Shown here: one piece after another, positions 41,778-51,436 of the stretch
Layout: every line of letters starts with the position of its first letter
Numbering within the stretch: the stretch's first letter is position 1
From: Enterobacter asburiae
GTDB taxonomy: Bacteria > Pseudomonadota > Gammaproteobacteria > Enterobacterales > Enterobacteriaceae
Reading direction: 5' to 3'
Assembly (NCBI RefSeq): GCF_024599655.1
Contig: NZ_CP102247.1
Span: forward strand, 124,001-188,000
DNA length: 64,000 bases
Notes under the pieces: generated by a model
Told to the model about the DNA's origin: nothing
Databases searched by the model: none
The model's input: the letters and a program-made list of their open reading frames with translations, nothing else
Position numbers and translations under genes: made by a program

Positions 41778-42767
41778 ATGAATAAATGGGGCGTGGGTTT
41801 AACATTATTGCTGGCATCGACCAGCGTTCTGGCTAAGGACATCCAGTTATTGAACGTGTCATACGACCCGACGCGTGAACTGTACGAGCAGTACAACAAA
41901 GCGTTTGCAGCACACTGGAAGCAGGAAACTGGTGACAATGTCGTGGTTCGCCAGTCTCACGGTGGTTCTGGCAAGCAGGCGACCTCCGTCATCAACGGGA
42001 TTGAAGCCGACGTGGTAACCCTGGCGCTGGCCTACGATGTCGACGCTATCGCCGAGCGTGGCCGCATCGACAAAAACTGGATCAAACGCCTGCCGGATAA
42101 CTCCGCACCCTACACCTCGACTATCGTCTTCCTGGTGCGTAAAGGAAACCCGAAACAAATTAAAGACTGGAACGACCTGATCAAACCGGGCGTTTCTGTG
42201 ATTACCCCGAACCCGAAAAGCTCCGGCGGCGCTCGCTGGAACTACCTCGGCGCGTGGGGTTATGCACTGCATCACAACAATGGCGACCAGGCCAAAGCGC
42301 AGGAATTCGTGAAGGCGCTGTATAAAAACGTTGAGGTGCTGGACTCCGGCGCGCGTGGCGCCACCAACACCTTCGTCGAGCGCGGGATTGGCGACGTGCT
42401 GATCGCATGGGAAAACGAAGCCCTGCTGGCTACCAACGAGCTGGGCAAAGACAAATTTGAGATCGTGACCCCGAGCGAATCGATTCTGGCTGAGCCGACC
42501 GTCTCTGTAGTCGATAAAGTGGTTGAGAAAAAAGACACCAAAGCGGTAGCGGAAGCGTACCTGAAGTATCTCTACTCACCGGAAGGCCAGGAAATTGCGG
42601 CGAAAAACTTCTACCGTCCACGCGATCCGGCCGTTGCGAAGAAATACGAAAGCGTATTCCCTAAACTGAAACTCTTCACCATCGATGACGAGTTCGGCGG
42701 CTGGACCAAAGCGCAGAAAGAGCACTTCTCTAACGGCGGCACTTTCGACCAGATCAGCCAGCGCTAA
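41778..42767 (+). CDS. sbp: Periplasmic sulfate-binding protein Sbp
   Basis: Binding protein of the CysTWA sulfate/thiosulfate ABC importer; 329 residues as in E. coli. Signal peptide residues 1-19 (cleavage near VLA-KDI). The mature start KDIQLLNVSYDPTREL and RQSHGGSGKQ, ARWNYLGAWGYAL motifs bind sulfate. The other transport components are not in this window. It is expected to be under CysB control (known for E. coli). Confidence 0.98.
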   Translation: MNKWGVGLTLLLASTSVLAKDIQLLNVSYDPTRELYEQYNKAFAAHWKQETGDNVVVRQSHGGSGKQATSVINGIEADVVTLALAYDVDAIAERGRIDKNWIKRLPDNSAPYTSTIVFLVRKGNPKQIKDWNDLIKPGVSVITPNPKSSGGARWNYLGAWGYALHHNNGDQAKAQEFVKALYKNVEVLDSGARGATNTFVERGIGDVLIAWENEALLATNELGKDKFEIVTPSESILAEPTVSVVDKVVEKKDTKAVAEAYLKYLYSPEGQEIAAKNFYRPRDPAVAKKYESVFPKLKLFTIDDEFGGWTKAQKEHFSNGGTFDQISQR

Positions 42768-42787
42768 CCATTAGCCAATGACACAGT

Positions 42788-42818
42788 AACCCGGCGTGAG
42801 AAATCCGCCGGGTTTTTT
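42788..42818 (+). terminator. sbp terminator
   Basis: AACCCGGCG, TGAGAAAT loop, CCGCCGGGTT followed by TTTTAT. Confidence 0.88.
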
Positions 42819-42874
42819 ATTTGGTCATCATTTTGCGTTACTCTTTTGCCTCTATTGAAAACAGGGAACGCGTT

Positions 42875-43618
42875 GTGAAAAAAATTATCTTATTGATCCT
42901 CATTGTCATCGCCCTTGCCGCTGGCGGCTGGTACTGGATGAAGGCGGGTAATCCGAATGCGTTGCGACATATCGTTCTCGACCAGTGTGTGCCGAATCAG
43001 ATCCAGAACCGTAACCCGGCGCCGTGTGCGCAGGTGAAAACGGATGCAGGCTATGTGGTATTTAAAGATCGCAACGGGCCGCTGCAGTACCTGCTGATGC
43101 CGACATATCGCATCAACGGTACCGAGAGCCCGCTGTTGACCGAAGCTCATACGCCGAACTTTTTCTGGCTGGCGTGGCAGTCGCGCAGCTTTATGACCCT
43201 GAAGCGTGGATCCGAGGTGCCTGACAGCGCCATTTCGCTGACGATTAACTCCCCGACGGGTCGTACGCAGAACCATTTCCATATTCATATCTCCTGCCTG
43301 CGCCCGGACGTGCGTGAGAAGCTCAACGCGGCGCAGGGAGAAATCAGCACCCAGTGGCTGCCTCTTCCTGGGGGGCTGGAAGGACATGAGTATCTTGCTC
43401 GCCGGGTGACGGAGAATGAACTGGTCCAGCGCAGCCCGTTTATGATGCTGGCAGAAGAGCTGCCGGAAGCGCGCGACCATATGGGGCGCTTTGCCCTGGC
43501 GATGGCGCAGCAGTCGGACGGCTCGTTTGTGTTGCTGGCGACCGAGCGCAATCTGCTGATGCTCAACCGCGCGTCGGCAGAGGAATTGCAGGATCATCAA
43601 TGCGCTATCCTGAAGTAA
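42875..43618 (+). CDS. cdh: CDP-diacylglycerol pyrophosphatase Cdh
   Basis: HIT-superfamily enzyme that hydrolyses CDP-diacylglycerol to CMP and phosphatidic acid, anchored to the inner membrane by an N-terminal helix (residues 3-20). The histidine triad is in NHFHIHISC. Start set at GTG 42875 (AGGGAA before it), giving 247 residues against 251 in E. coli; the N-terminal helix sequence is poorly conserved, the rest well conserved. Confidence 0.95.
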   Translation: MKKIILLILIVIALAAGGWYWMKAGNPNALRHIVLDQCVPNQIQNRNPAPCAQVKTDAGYVVFKDRNGPLQYLLMPTYRINGTESPLLTEAHTPNFFWLAWQSRSFMTLKRGSEVPDSAISLTINSPTGRTQNHFHIHISCLRPDVREKLNAAQGEISTQWLPLPGGLEGHEYLARRVTENELVQRSPFMMLAEELPEARDHMGRFALAMAQQSDGSFVLLATERNLLMLNRASAEELQDHQCAILK

Positions 43619-43691
43619 CCCCACCATAAATCGCGTTTACTCGGGCTGCCTGTCACCGTAGACTTGCTGAAAAATTCTACAGGAGACAGGT

Positions 43692-44996
43692 ATGTCGCTC
43701 TGGTTAACGCATCCTCTGCTGCTGCCCTCACTGATCGTTGGCGTCACCATCGTTCTGTGGGCGACGTCGCTATTGCCGGAATTTATCACCGCGCTGCTGT
43801 TCTTCACGGCGGCGATGACCGCCAGAATCGCCCCGCCGGAGGTCATCTTCGGTGGTTTTGCCTCGTCGGCTTTCTGGCTGGTATTCAGCGGTTTTGTGCT
43901 CGGCGTGGCAATCCGTAAAACCGGACTAGCGGACAGGGCCGCCCGGGCGCTGTCGGCAAAGCTCACCGACTCCTGGGTGTTGATGGTGGCGAGCGTGGTG
44001 CTGCTGAGCTATGCGCTGGCGTTTGTGATGCCGTCGAACATGGGGCGTATTGCGCTGCTGATGCCGATTGTCGCGGCGATGGCAAAACGCGCCGGTATTG
44101 CCGACGGCTCCCGCGCCTGGTATGGGCTGGCGCTGGCCGTGGGGTTCGGGACTTTCCAGCTTTCGGCGACCATCCTGCCTGCTAACGTCCCTAATCTGGT
44201 AATGAGCGGTGCGGCGGAAGGCTCGTACGGCATCCATCTGAACTATGTCCCGTATCTGCTGCTGCACACGCCGGTGCTGGGCATTCTCAAAGGCCTGATC
44301 CTGATTGGCCTGATCTGCTGGCTATTTCCCGGTAGCCCGAAACCGCCGAAGGAACAGGCACCGTCTGATCCGATGGGGCGGGACGAAAAGCGTCTCGCCT
44401 GGCTGCTGGCGGTGGTGCTGGGGATGTGGGTGACGGAGAGCTGGCACGGCGTGGGGCCCGCGTGGACGGGGCTGGCGGCGTCGATCGTCGTCATGCTGCC
44501 GCGCATCGGCTTTATCACCGGGGAAGAATTTTCAGCGGGCGTGAACATGCGTACCTGCATTTACGTCGCGGGTATTCTCGGTCTGGCAATCGTGGTGACG
44601 CAAACCGGTATCGGAGCGGCGGTGGGCGAGGCATTGCTTCGCATTATGCCGCTGGATGCAGACAGACCGTTCACCAGTTTCCTGGCGCTGACCGGTATTA
44701 CCACCGCGCTCAACTTCATTATGACCGCCAACGGCGTGCCGGCGCTGTACACCACGCTGGCGCAGAGTTTTTCGGACGCGACCGGTTTCCCGCTGCTGTC
44801 GGTGATCATGATTCAGGTACTGGGCTATTCCACGCCGCTGCTGCCGTATCAGGCGTCGCCGATTGTGGTGGCCATGGGGCTCGGGAAGGTGCCTGCAAGG
44901 GCGGGGATGGTGCTTTGTCTTGCGCTGGCGGTGGCAACCTATCTGGTGCTGCTGCCGCTGGATTATCTGTGGTTTAGCGTGTTAGGTAGGTTGTAG
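43692..44996 (+). CDS. DASS-type (SLC13 family) anion permease
   Basis: A 434-residue protein with about eleven to twelve predicted helices. It belongs to the divalent anion:sodium symporter/ArsB-NhaD superfamily by its repeat pattern, e.g. the two hairpin-type segments VMPSNMGRIALLMPIV and LNFIMTANGVPALYTTLA. The substrate (dicarboxylate, sulfate or other) is not clear. AGGAGACAGGT precedes the ATG. It is present between cdh and tpiA, which are adjacent in E. coli K-12. The product is one continuous frame with no sign of decay. Confidence 0.88.
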   Translation: MSLWLTHPLLLPSLIVGVTIVLWATSLLPEFITALLFFTAAMTARIAPPEVIFGGFASSAFWLVFSGFVLGVAIRKTGLADRAARALSAKLTDSWVLMVASVVLLSYALAFVMPSNMGRIALLMPIVAAMAKRAGIADGSRAWYGLALAVGFGTFQLSATILPANVPNLVMSGAAEGSYGIHLNYVPYLLLHTPVLGILKGLILIGLICWLFPGSPKPPKEQAPSDPMGRDEKRLAWLLAVVLGMWVTESWHGVGPAWTGLAASIVVMLPRIGFITGEEFSAGVNMRTCIYVAGILGLAIVVTQTGIGAAVGEALLRIMPLDADRPFTSFLALTGITTALNFIMTANGVPALYTTLAQSFSDATGFPLLSVIMIQVLGYSTPLLPYQASPIVVAMGLGKVPARAGMVLCLALAVATYLVLLPLDYLWFSVLGRL

Positions 44997-45003
44997 GGTT
45001 TTT

Positions 45004-45036
45004 GTAGGGCGGGTAAGCGCAAGCGCCACCCGCCAC
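45004..45036. repeat. REP-type palindrome variant
   Basis: GTAGGGCGGGT, AAGCGCAAGCG, CCACCCGCCAC: a REP-like palindrome between the convergent permease gene and tpiA. Confidence 0.7.
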
Positions 45037-45044
45037 AAAGGCAA

Positions 45045-45812
45045 TTACGCCTGTTTAGCCGCTTCTGCCGCTTTAACGATCACCGCGAAAGCGTCCGCTT
45101 TCAGGGATGCACCGCCAACCAGCGCGCCATCGATGTCTGGCTGGGTGAACAGCTCAGCAGCGTTGGAAGCGTTAACGGAACCACCGTACTGGATGATCAC
45201 TTGCTCAGCGACTTTTGCGTCGGCTTTAGCAATGTGGTCACGAATGAATTTGTGAACCGCCTGAGCCTGCGCAGGGGTTGCAGATTTGCCGGTACCGATC
45301 GCCCAGACTGGCTCGTATGCGATTACCGCGCCTTCGAACGCTGCCGCGCCCTGAGTTTTCAGCACTGCGTCGATCTGACGTGCGCACACTTCTTCGGTTT
45401 TGCCCGCTTCGTTTTCCGCTTCGGTTTCACCGATGCACAGAACCGGGATCAGACCCTGCTCTTTCAGCACGGCGAATTTCTTCGCGATGAACTCGTCGGA
45501 TTCTTTGTGATAGGTGCGACGCTCGGAGTGGCCGATGATGATGTATTTCGCGCCGATATCTTTCAGCATTTCAGCGGAGGTTTCACCGGTGAACGCGCCA
45601 GACAGGTTAACGTCAACGTTCTGCGCGCCCAGAACGATGTGGCTGCCGTCAGCGGCGTGTTTAGCCAGATCCAGGTACATATCCGGCGGAGCGATAGCAA
45701 CCGCGCAGCCCGTCACGCCAGCCAGCTCTTTACGCAGGTTCGCAACCAGCTCGTTTACCATGTGGCGGCTGCCGTTCAGTTTCCAGTTACCCATCACTAA
45801 AGGATGTCGCAT
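45045..45812 (-). CDS. tpiA: Triosephosphate isomerase TpiA
   Basis: Interconverts dihydroxyacetone phosphate and glyceraldehyde 3-phosphate; 255 residues as in E. coli. Catalytic residues are visible: Lys in GNWKLNG, His in IIGHSERR, Glu in AYEPVWAIGTG. Start ATG is preceded by GGAG. Upstream is yiiQ on the same strand, with a 112-base gap. Confidence 0.99.
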   Translation of the reverse strand: MRHPLVMGNWKLNGSRHMVNELVANLRKELAGVTGCAVAIAPPDMYLDLAKHAADGSHIVLGAQNVDVNLSGAFTGETSAEMLKDIGAKYIIIGHSERRTYHKESDEFIAKKFAVLKEQGLIPVLCIGETEAENEAGKTEEVCARQIDAVLKTQGAAAFEGAVIAYEPVWAIGTGKSATPAQAQAVHKFIRDHIAKADAKVAEQVIIQYGGSVNASNAAELFTQPDIDGALVGGASLKADAFAVIVKAAEAAKQA

Positions 45813-45923
45813 TTCAATTCTCCACGCTAAATAAGCGAATTAAGGAATATGGCCACCCTGTCGGGCAGCATGGTCTGTGAATCAGTATAGAGATTTTCCC
45901 TCGAAAGGCTTTGCTTTTTGTCA

Positions 45924-46520
45924 TTAATTCGCCCCGCCGAGAGTGTCAGATAGTGCCAGCTTAATCGGTTCAACAGCGAAGGTCAGTCCTTTTTCGCCGT
46001 TGTCCGCCACAACATAGCGGATCGCGCCTTCGGTATCGGCGTAGTAACGCTTGTTTTTCCCGGCAGTAAGGAGTTTTTGCAGCTTTTGCTGACTTTGCTT
46101 TTTCGTCAGCGCAGGGGTGAAGGCCTGCAGTACCGCGCTCATGTACTCCAGCGCTTTCGCCTTAGCGGCTTTCTGCTCTGGCCCCTGTATCGGCAGCCAG
46201 GTGATTTGCATGCTTTTAATTTTTAACGTACCGCGCTCCAGCGCCGTGGAGGCATACAAATTCTCGTTAATCTTGCTTGCCGCACGGGTCAGGGTAGGCG
46301 CGTCGCGGGGGCCATCAATAGCGCGAAACTCATCCAGCGGGAGCGTTGGGTTGGCCTGATTGAAGGCTTCACGAAACTGGCTGATGGACTGATCGAACGA
46401 CGGCGCGCCCGCCAGCAGATAGGGTGCTGTGGTCGGGGCAGTGGTTTCGGCGGCGTGCAGGGGATAACCCACGCTGAGCAGCGCTAAACACAGGAAGAGA
46501 GAACGTGCCGAACTTTTCAT
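45924..46520 (-). CDS. yiiQ: DUF1454 periplasmic protein YiiQ
   Basis: Protein of unknown function of about 198 residues with a signal peptide (about 1-22, cleavage near LHA-AET). Conserved block SKINENLYASTALERGTLKIKS and GKNKRYY match E. coli YiiQ. The second ATG (46520) was preferred because AGGGG then lies eight bases before it; the ATG two codons upstream nearly overlaps that site. In E. coli it lies at the same place, next to tpiA. Confidence 0.93.
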   Translation of the reverse strand: MKSSARSLFLCLALLSVGYPLHAAETTAPTTAPYLLAGAPSFDQSISQFREAFNQANPTLPLDEFRAIDGPRDAPTLTRAASKINENLYASTALERGTLKIKSMQITWLPIQGPEQKAAKAKALEYMSAVLQAFTPALTKKQSQQKLQKLLTAGKNKRYYADTEGAIRYVVADNGEKGLTFAVEPIKLALSDTLGGAN

Positions 46521-46632
46521 CAACATTGCCCCTGGCCGTAAGTGCTCATGATTAAAACGATATCTGGTCGGCTTGTCAAAAGGTCACAACTCCAGGGTAA
46601 AATGCGCGCTATACGATAATAAGGAACCTTAC

Positions 46633-47052
46633 ATGACCATACAGCAGTGGCTGTTTTCGTTCAAAGGGCGTATTGGACGCCGTGATTTCTGGATCTGGAT
46701 GGTGACGTGGATTGTCGCCATGCTGCTTCTGTTTTTCGTTGCTTACAATGCCTGGCTGAGCACGCAAACGGCGGCCTTCGCGCTGGTCTGCCTGCTATGG
46801 CCAACGGCGGCGGTTGTGGTAAAACGGCTGCACGATCGCGGACGTTCCGGCGCGTGGGCATTTCTGATTATTCTGGCGTGGATGCTGGTAGCGGGAAACT
46901 GGGCGATGCTTCCGTCCATCCTGCCGTGGGTCGTGGGCAGGCTGCTGCCGTCGGTCATCTTCGTGATGATGATTGTCGATCTGGGCGCGTTTATTGGCAC
47001 CCAGAGCGAAAACAAATACGGTAAAGACACCCTTGAGGTGAAATACCGCTGA
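46633..47052 (+). CDS. yiiR: DUF805 membrane protein YiiR
   Basis: A 139-residue inner-membrane protein of unknown function with about four helices. DUF805 motif FSFKGRIGRRDFWIWM lies at residues 8-23 and VVKRLHDRGRSGAW in the middle. Start ATG at 46633 follows AAGGAACC; an in-frame GTG/ATG region upstream is not supported. Its stop abuts the convergent fpr stop without a gap. Confidence 0.93.
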   Translation: MTIQQWLFSFKGRIGRRDFWIWMVTWIVAMLLLFFVAYNAWLSTQTAAFALVCLLWPTAAVVVKRLHDRGRSGAWAFLIILAWMLVAGNWAMLPSILPWVVGRLLPSVIFVMMIVDLGAFIGTQSENKYGKDTLEVKYR

Positions 47053-47799
47053 TCACCAGTAGTGTTCGGCGGTCATATGGCCCGGTCGGCGACGAAGGTG
47101 TTTCGTCATCTGCCGGGTATCCTTCAGAAGCTGCTGCGTGTCACGTACCATCTGCGGGTTGCCACACAGCATGACGTGGCTGGTTTCAGCGTTAAGCGGC
47201 AAACCCACCGCGTCTTCCAGGGCCCCACTCTCAATTAACGCCGGGACGCGACCGGTAAGCGCTCCTGCTACGGTTTCGCGGCTGACCACCGTCTGAATCT
47301 TTAACTTCCCGCCGTACTGCTCTTCAAGCGCCTGCATCTGCGGCAGGTAGCTCAGGTCTGCGGCGTAGCGCGCAGCGTGCACCAGCACGATGTTTTTAAA
47401 GCGCTCCAGGTCTTTGCCGTACTGCAAAATAGAGAGATAAGGGCCGATGGCCGTACCGGTTGCCAGCATCCAGAGCGTGTCACAGTCAGGGATCTCTTCA
47501 AGCACAAAGAAGCCTGCCGCTTCACTCACAATTTGCACGTCGTCGCCGGGCTTTAGGGCGGCAAGGCGCGGGCTGAGCTTACCGTCAGGAACGGTGACCA
47601 GATAGAACTCGAGATCCGGGTTATCAGGCGCGTTAACGTAAGAGTAGGCGCGCTGCACGCGCTCGCCGTCGACGTCCAGCCCCAGCTTCGCAAATTGCCC
47701 GGCTTTAAACGGGTTAACGGGAGCATGTACGGTGAGACTAAATAGCGCATCGGTCCAGAACTGTACCTTTGTGACTTTACCTGTTACCCAGTCCGCCAT
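47053..47799 (-). CDS. fpr: Ferredoxin/flavodoxin-NADP+ reductase Fpr
   Basis: FAD enzyme that reduces flavodoxin or ferredoxin with NADPH, supplying biosynthetic radical enzymes and oxidative-stress repair; 248 residues as in E. coli. FAD-binding RAYSYVNAP at about residue 50 and NADP-binding LATGTAIGPYLSI are intact; the C-terminus ends in the typical aromatic YW. In E. coli it is induced by SoxS; I did not find a certain SoxS site in the 96 bases upstream. Confidence 0.98.
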   Translation of the reverse strand: MADWVTGKVTKVQFWTDALFSLTVHAPVNPFKAGQFAKLGLDVDGERVQRAYSYVNAPDNPDLEFYLVTVPDGKLSPRLAALKPGDDVQIVSEAAGFFVLEEIPDCDTLWMLATGTAIGPYLSILQYGKDLERFKNIVLVHAARYAADLSYLPQMQALEEQYGGKLKIQTVVSRETVAGALTGRVPALIESGALEDAVGLPLNAETSHVMLCGNPQMVRDTQQLLKDTRQMTKHLRRRPGHMTAEHYW

Positions 47800-47895
47800 G
47801 ATCTTCTCCTGTGCTGTTTCTCTGTTCTATCTTCCGTACTTGTGGTGACAATTTCCAGCCCGTCAGGGCCGGAAAGCTCTATCGATCAAACGGTT

Positions 47896-48906
47896 TTACA
47901 GAATGTGCGTCTGCACGTCCGGGTCTTTGCGGTCGAGATAGTGGATAGACTGGATGCGGCGAATGGTGCGTGATTTACCGCGGATCAGCAGCGTTTCGGT
48001 GGTGGCCATATTACCCTTGCGGGTAATGCCGTCCAGCAGATCGCCTTTGGTGATGCCGGTCGCCGAAAAGACAACGTTATCGCTACGCGCCATCTCGTCC
48101 AGAGCCAGCACTTTATTGGCCTCGATGCCCATCGCTTCGCAGCGCGCCAGCTCGTTTTCCCCGATACGGCGGTTCTCTTCGCTGTCGCCTTTCACCTCAT
48201 GGCGGGGCAGCAGACGGGCCTGCATATCGCCATCCAGCGCGCGGATCACCGCCGCAGAGACGACACCTTCCGGCGCGCCGCCGATGCCGTACAGCACGTC
48301 GACTTCGCTGTCCGGCATGCAGGTCAGGATCGAGGCGGCAACGTCACCGTCCGGAATGGCAAACACGCGCACGCCGAGCTTTTGCATCTGCGCGATGGTG
48401 GCGTCGTGGCGCGGTTTTGCCAGAATCGTCACGGTCAGTTCGCTAAGGGGTTTGCCCAGGGCTTTGGCGATGTTGTGCAGGTTCTCTTCCAGCGGCAGGC
48501 TAAGGTCGATTGCGCCTTTCGCGCCAGGACCGACAATCAGCTTTTCCATGTACATATCCGGCGCGTTGAGGAAGCAGCCCTTATCGCCCACGGCCATCAC
48601 CGCTAAGGCATTGGCCTGACCCATCGCCGTCATGCGGGTGCCTTCGATCGGGTCAACCGCGATATCCACGGCATCGCCTTTGCCGGTACCGACTTTTTCA
48701 CCGATGTAGAGCATCGGCGCTTCGTCGATCTCGCCTTCACCGATCACGATGGTGCCGTCGATGTTGACTTGGTTAAGGACAATGCGCATGGCATGGACGG
48801 CTGCGCCGTCTGCGGTATTTTTGTCGCCACGACCCAGCCATTTATAACCTGCGAGGGCGGCAGCTTCGGTGACGCGGGAAAACTCGATAGCAAGTTCACG
48901 TTTCAT
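47896..48906 (-). CDS. glpX: Fructose-1,6-bisphosphatase class II GlpX
   Basis: Mn-dependent fructose 1,6-bisphosphatase; 336 residues from the ATG at 48906 (MKRELAIEFSRVTEAAA), as in E. coli. Metal-site motifs are GRGDKNTADGAAV, GEGEIDEAPMLY and VDPIEGTRMTA. Third gene of the glpF-glpK-glpX operon; a long palindromic repeat separates it from glpK. A start five codons upstream is not used by the family. Confidence 0.97.
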   Translation of the reverse strand: MKRELAIEFSRVTEAAALAGYKWLGRGDKNTADGAAVHAMRIVLNQVNIDGTIVIGEGEIDEAPMLYIGEKVGTGKGDAVDIAVDPIEGTRMTAMGQANALAVMAVGDKGCFLNAPDMYMEKLIVGPGAKGAIDLSLPLEENLHNIAKALGKPLSELTVTILAKPRHDATIAQMQKLGVRVFAIPDGDVAASILTCMPDSEVDVLYGIGGAPEGVVSAAVIRALDGDMQARLLPRHEVKGDSEENRRIGENELARCEAMGIEANKVLALDEMARSDNVVFSATGITKGDLLDGITRKGNMATTETLLIRGKSRTIRRIQSIHYLDRKDPDVQTHIL

Positions 48907-48975
48907 GAGGTACTCGTGCAATCAAAAGGAATTGCACGAAGTTTATCACAGAGTGGGTAAGGTGCGGTCTGTACT

Positions 48976-49059
48976 CCCCTCACCCTAACCCTCTCCCCAA
49001 AGGGGCGAGGGGACTTAAAACACCCTCTCCCCTTTGGGGAGAGGGCCGGGGTGAGGGGG
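48976..49059. repeat. Long palindromic intergenic repeat, copy 2
   Basis: CCCCTCACCCTAACCCTCTC arm, CCCCAAAGGGG, AT-rich centre, CCCCTTTGGGG and GAGAGGGC-GGGGTGAGGGG arm. Nearly identical to 28494-28578 and placed between glpK and glpX inside the operon, ending one base before the glpK stop codon. Confidence 0.9.
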
Positions 49060-49060
49060 A

Positions 49061-50569
49061 TTACTCTTCGTGCTCTTCCCACGCCAGGGCACGTTTCACC
49101 GCTTTCTTCCAGCCGCTGTAGCGGAAGTTACGCTCGGTGGTTTCGATGCCAGGGCGGAATTCGCGTTCAATAACCGCTTTTTCCTGCAGCTCGTCCAGGT
49201 TCTGCCAGAAGCCTACCGCCAGACCGGCAAGGTACGCTGCGCCCAGCGCCGTCACTTCACGCACTTCAGGGCGCTCAACGCGGGTGCCCAGAATGTCGGA
49301 CTGGAACTGCATCAGGAAGTTATTTGCTACCGCACCGCCGTCCACGCGCAGGGCGTGCAGACGAATGCCGGAGTCAGCCTGCATCGCTTCCAGCACGTCG
49401 CGCGTCTGGTAGGCGATGGATTCCAGGGTGGCGCGAATAATGTGGTTAGAGTTCACACCGCGCGTCAGACCGAAAATCGCCCCGCGTGCATACGGGTCCC
49501 AGTACGGTGCGCCCAGACCGGTGAACGCAGGCACCACGTACACGCCGTTGGTGTCTTTCACTTTGGTCGCGAAGTACTCGGAATCGAACGCATCGCTGAT
49601 CAGCTTCATCTCGTCGCGCAGCCACTGGATAGACGCGCCGGCCATGAACACCGCACCTTCCAGGGCATAGTTCACTTCGCCGCGCGGGCCGCAGGCGATG
49701 GTAGTCAGCAGACCGTTTTCTGATTTCACCGCTTTCTCGCCGGTGTTCATCAGCATAAAGCAGCCGGTGCCGTAGGTGTTCTTCGCCATCCCTTCTTTGA
49801 CGCACAGCTGGCCGAATAGCGCCGCCTGCTGGTCACCGGCAATACCGGCGATAGGAATACGGGTGCCGCCTTTGCCGCCGATGTTGGTCTGACCGTACAC
49901 TTCTGAAGACTTGCGCACTTCAGGCAGCATCGCGCGTGGGATATCCAGCGCGTCCAGCATCTTGTCATCCCACTCCAGGGTGTTGATGTTGAACAGCATG
50001 GTGCGCGAGGCGTTGGTGTAGTCGGTGACGTGAACGCGTCCTTGGGTCATCTTCCAGATGAGCCAGGTGTCAACGGTACCGAACAGCAGCTCGCCGCGTT
50101 TAGCACGCTCGCGTGAACCTTCCACATGGTCGAGGATCCATTTCACTTTGGTGCCGGAGAAATACGGGTCAACCACCAGGCCGGTGGCGCTGCGCACGTA
50201 CTCTTCCATGCCGTCGCGCTTCAGCTGTTCGCAGATCTCAGAGGTACGGCGGCACTGCCAGACGATGGCGTTGTAAATAGGCTTACCGGTTTCACGTTCC
50301 CAGACAATCGTCGTTTCACGCTGGTTAGTGATACCAATCGCGGCAATCTCGTCGGAACTGATATCGGCTTTCGCCAGCACTTCGACCAGCGTGGAGCTTT
50401 GTGATGCCCAAATCTCCATCGGGTCGTGCTCTACCCAGCCTGGACGAGGATAAATTTGCTCAAATTCGCGCTGTGACACGCTGACGATGTTCGCGTCATG
50501 ATCCATTACGACAGCGCGGGAGCTGGTAGTGCCCTGGTCGAGCGCAACGATATATTTTTTTTCGGTCAT
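49061..50569 (-). CDS. glpK: Glycerol kinase GlpK
   Basis: ATP-dependent phosphorylation of glycerol to sn-glycerol 3-phosphate, inhibited by EIIA-Glc and fructose 1,6-bisphosphate; 502 residues as in E. coli. ATP-loop DQGTTSSRAVV, catalytic region SGTKVKWILDHVEG and the EIIA-Glc contact area near the C-terminus (PGIETTERNFRYSGW) are present. Second gene of glpFKX. Confidence 0.99.
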   Translation of the reverse strand: MTEKKYIVALDQGTTSSRAVVMDHDANIVSVSQREFEQIYPRPGWVEHDPMEIWASQSSTLVEVLAKADISSDEIAAIGITNQRETTIVWERETGKPIYNAIVWQCRRTSEICEQLKRDGMEEYVRSATGLVVDPYFSGTKVKWILDHVEGSRERAKRGELLFGTVDTWLIWKMTQGRVHVTDYTNASRTMLFNINTLEWDDKMLDALDIPRAMLPEVRKSSEVYGQTNIGGKGGTRIPIAGIAGDQQAALFGQLCVKEGMAKNTYGTGCFMLMNTGEKAVKSENGLLTTIACGPRGEVNYALEGAVFMAGASIQWLRDEMKLISDAFDSEYFATKVKDTNGVYVVPAFTGLGAPYWDPYARGAIFGLTRGVNSNHIIRATLESIAYQTRDVLEAMQADSGIRLHALRVDGGAVANNFLMQFQSDILGTRVERPEVREVTALGAAYLAGLAVGFWQNLDELQEKAVIEREFRPGIETTERNFRYSGWKKAVKRALAWEEHEE

Positions 50570-50590
50570 GGTATGTGTCCCGTAGTCAGA

Positions 50591-51436
50591 TTACAGCGAA
50601 GCTTTTTGTTGTGCGGTAGAAGTCGTTTCCTTCTCCTCTTCCACACAGGTGTCGCACGGTAAGTGGCGACCAATTAATTTGCGGTAGCTAAACGCACCCA
50701 GCGCAGCCCCGAGAACCGGCGCAAACAGCGGTACCAGGAAGTAAGGAATGTCTTTGCCGCCGGTGAAGGCGACGTCGCCCCAGCCTGCGATAAAGGCGAA
50801 CGCTTTTGGTCCGATATCACGTGCCGGGTTCATCGCGAAGCCGGTCAGCGGGCCCATGGAGGCGCCAATCACCGCAATCAGCAGGCCAATCAGCAGGGGG
50901 GCCAGCGGGCCGCGCGGAATGCCGTTTCCGTCGTCGGTCAGCGCCAGGATAACGCCCATCAGAATAGCGGTAATCACCATTTCAACTGCGAACGCCTGCA
51001 CAAAATTGATATGCGGGTTAGGGTAGGTTGAGAAGATGCCTGCCAGATCCAGACTTTCGACGCTGCCGCGTACCATATGATGCGTCTGTTCGAAGTCGAT
51101 GAAAAGATTGTAATAAAGCCCGTAAACTAACGCCGCTGCGCAAAACGCGCCGGCAAACTGAGAAAGAATGAAAGGTACAACTTTGCGTCCGTCGAAGCAC
51201 GCGAACAGCCACAGTGCGATTGTCACCGCCGGGTTAAGATGTGCACCAGACACCCCTGCGGTCAGGTAGATGGCCATCGCCACGCCCAGACCCCAGATGA
51301 TACTGATTTCCCACTGACCAAAACTGGCACCCGCCACTTTCAGTGCAGCGACACAGCCCACTCCGAAGAATATCAACAACCCGGTACCAAGGAACTCGGC
51401 AATGCACTGGCCTTTTAAGGTTGATGTCTGACTCAT
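50591..51436 (-). CDS. glpF: Glycerol facilitator GlpF
   Basis: Aquaglyceroporin of 281 residues (from the ATG at 51436, MSQTSTLKGQC), the E. coli length. Both NPA motifs are present (AHLNPAVT and AMNPARD) and six helices are predicted. A longer frame upstream (13 codons) has no support. First gene of the operon. Confidence 0.98.
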   Translation of the reverse strand: MSQTSTLKGQCIAEFLGTGLLIFFGVGCVAALKVAGASFGQWEISIIWGLGVAMAIYLTAGVSGAHLNPAVTIALWLFACFDGRKVVPFILSQFAGAFCAAALVYGLYYNLFIDFEQTHHMVRGSVESLDLAGIFSTYPNPHINFVQAFAVEMVITAILMGVILALTDDGNGIPRGPLAPLLIGLLIAVIGASMGPLTGFAMNPARDIGPKAFAFIAGWGDVAFTGGKDIPYFLVPLFAPVLGAALGAFSYRKLIGRHLPCDTCVEEEKETTSTAQQKASL

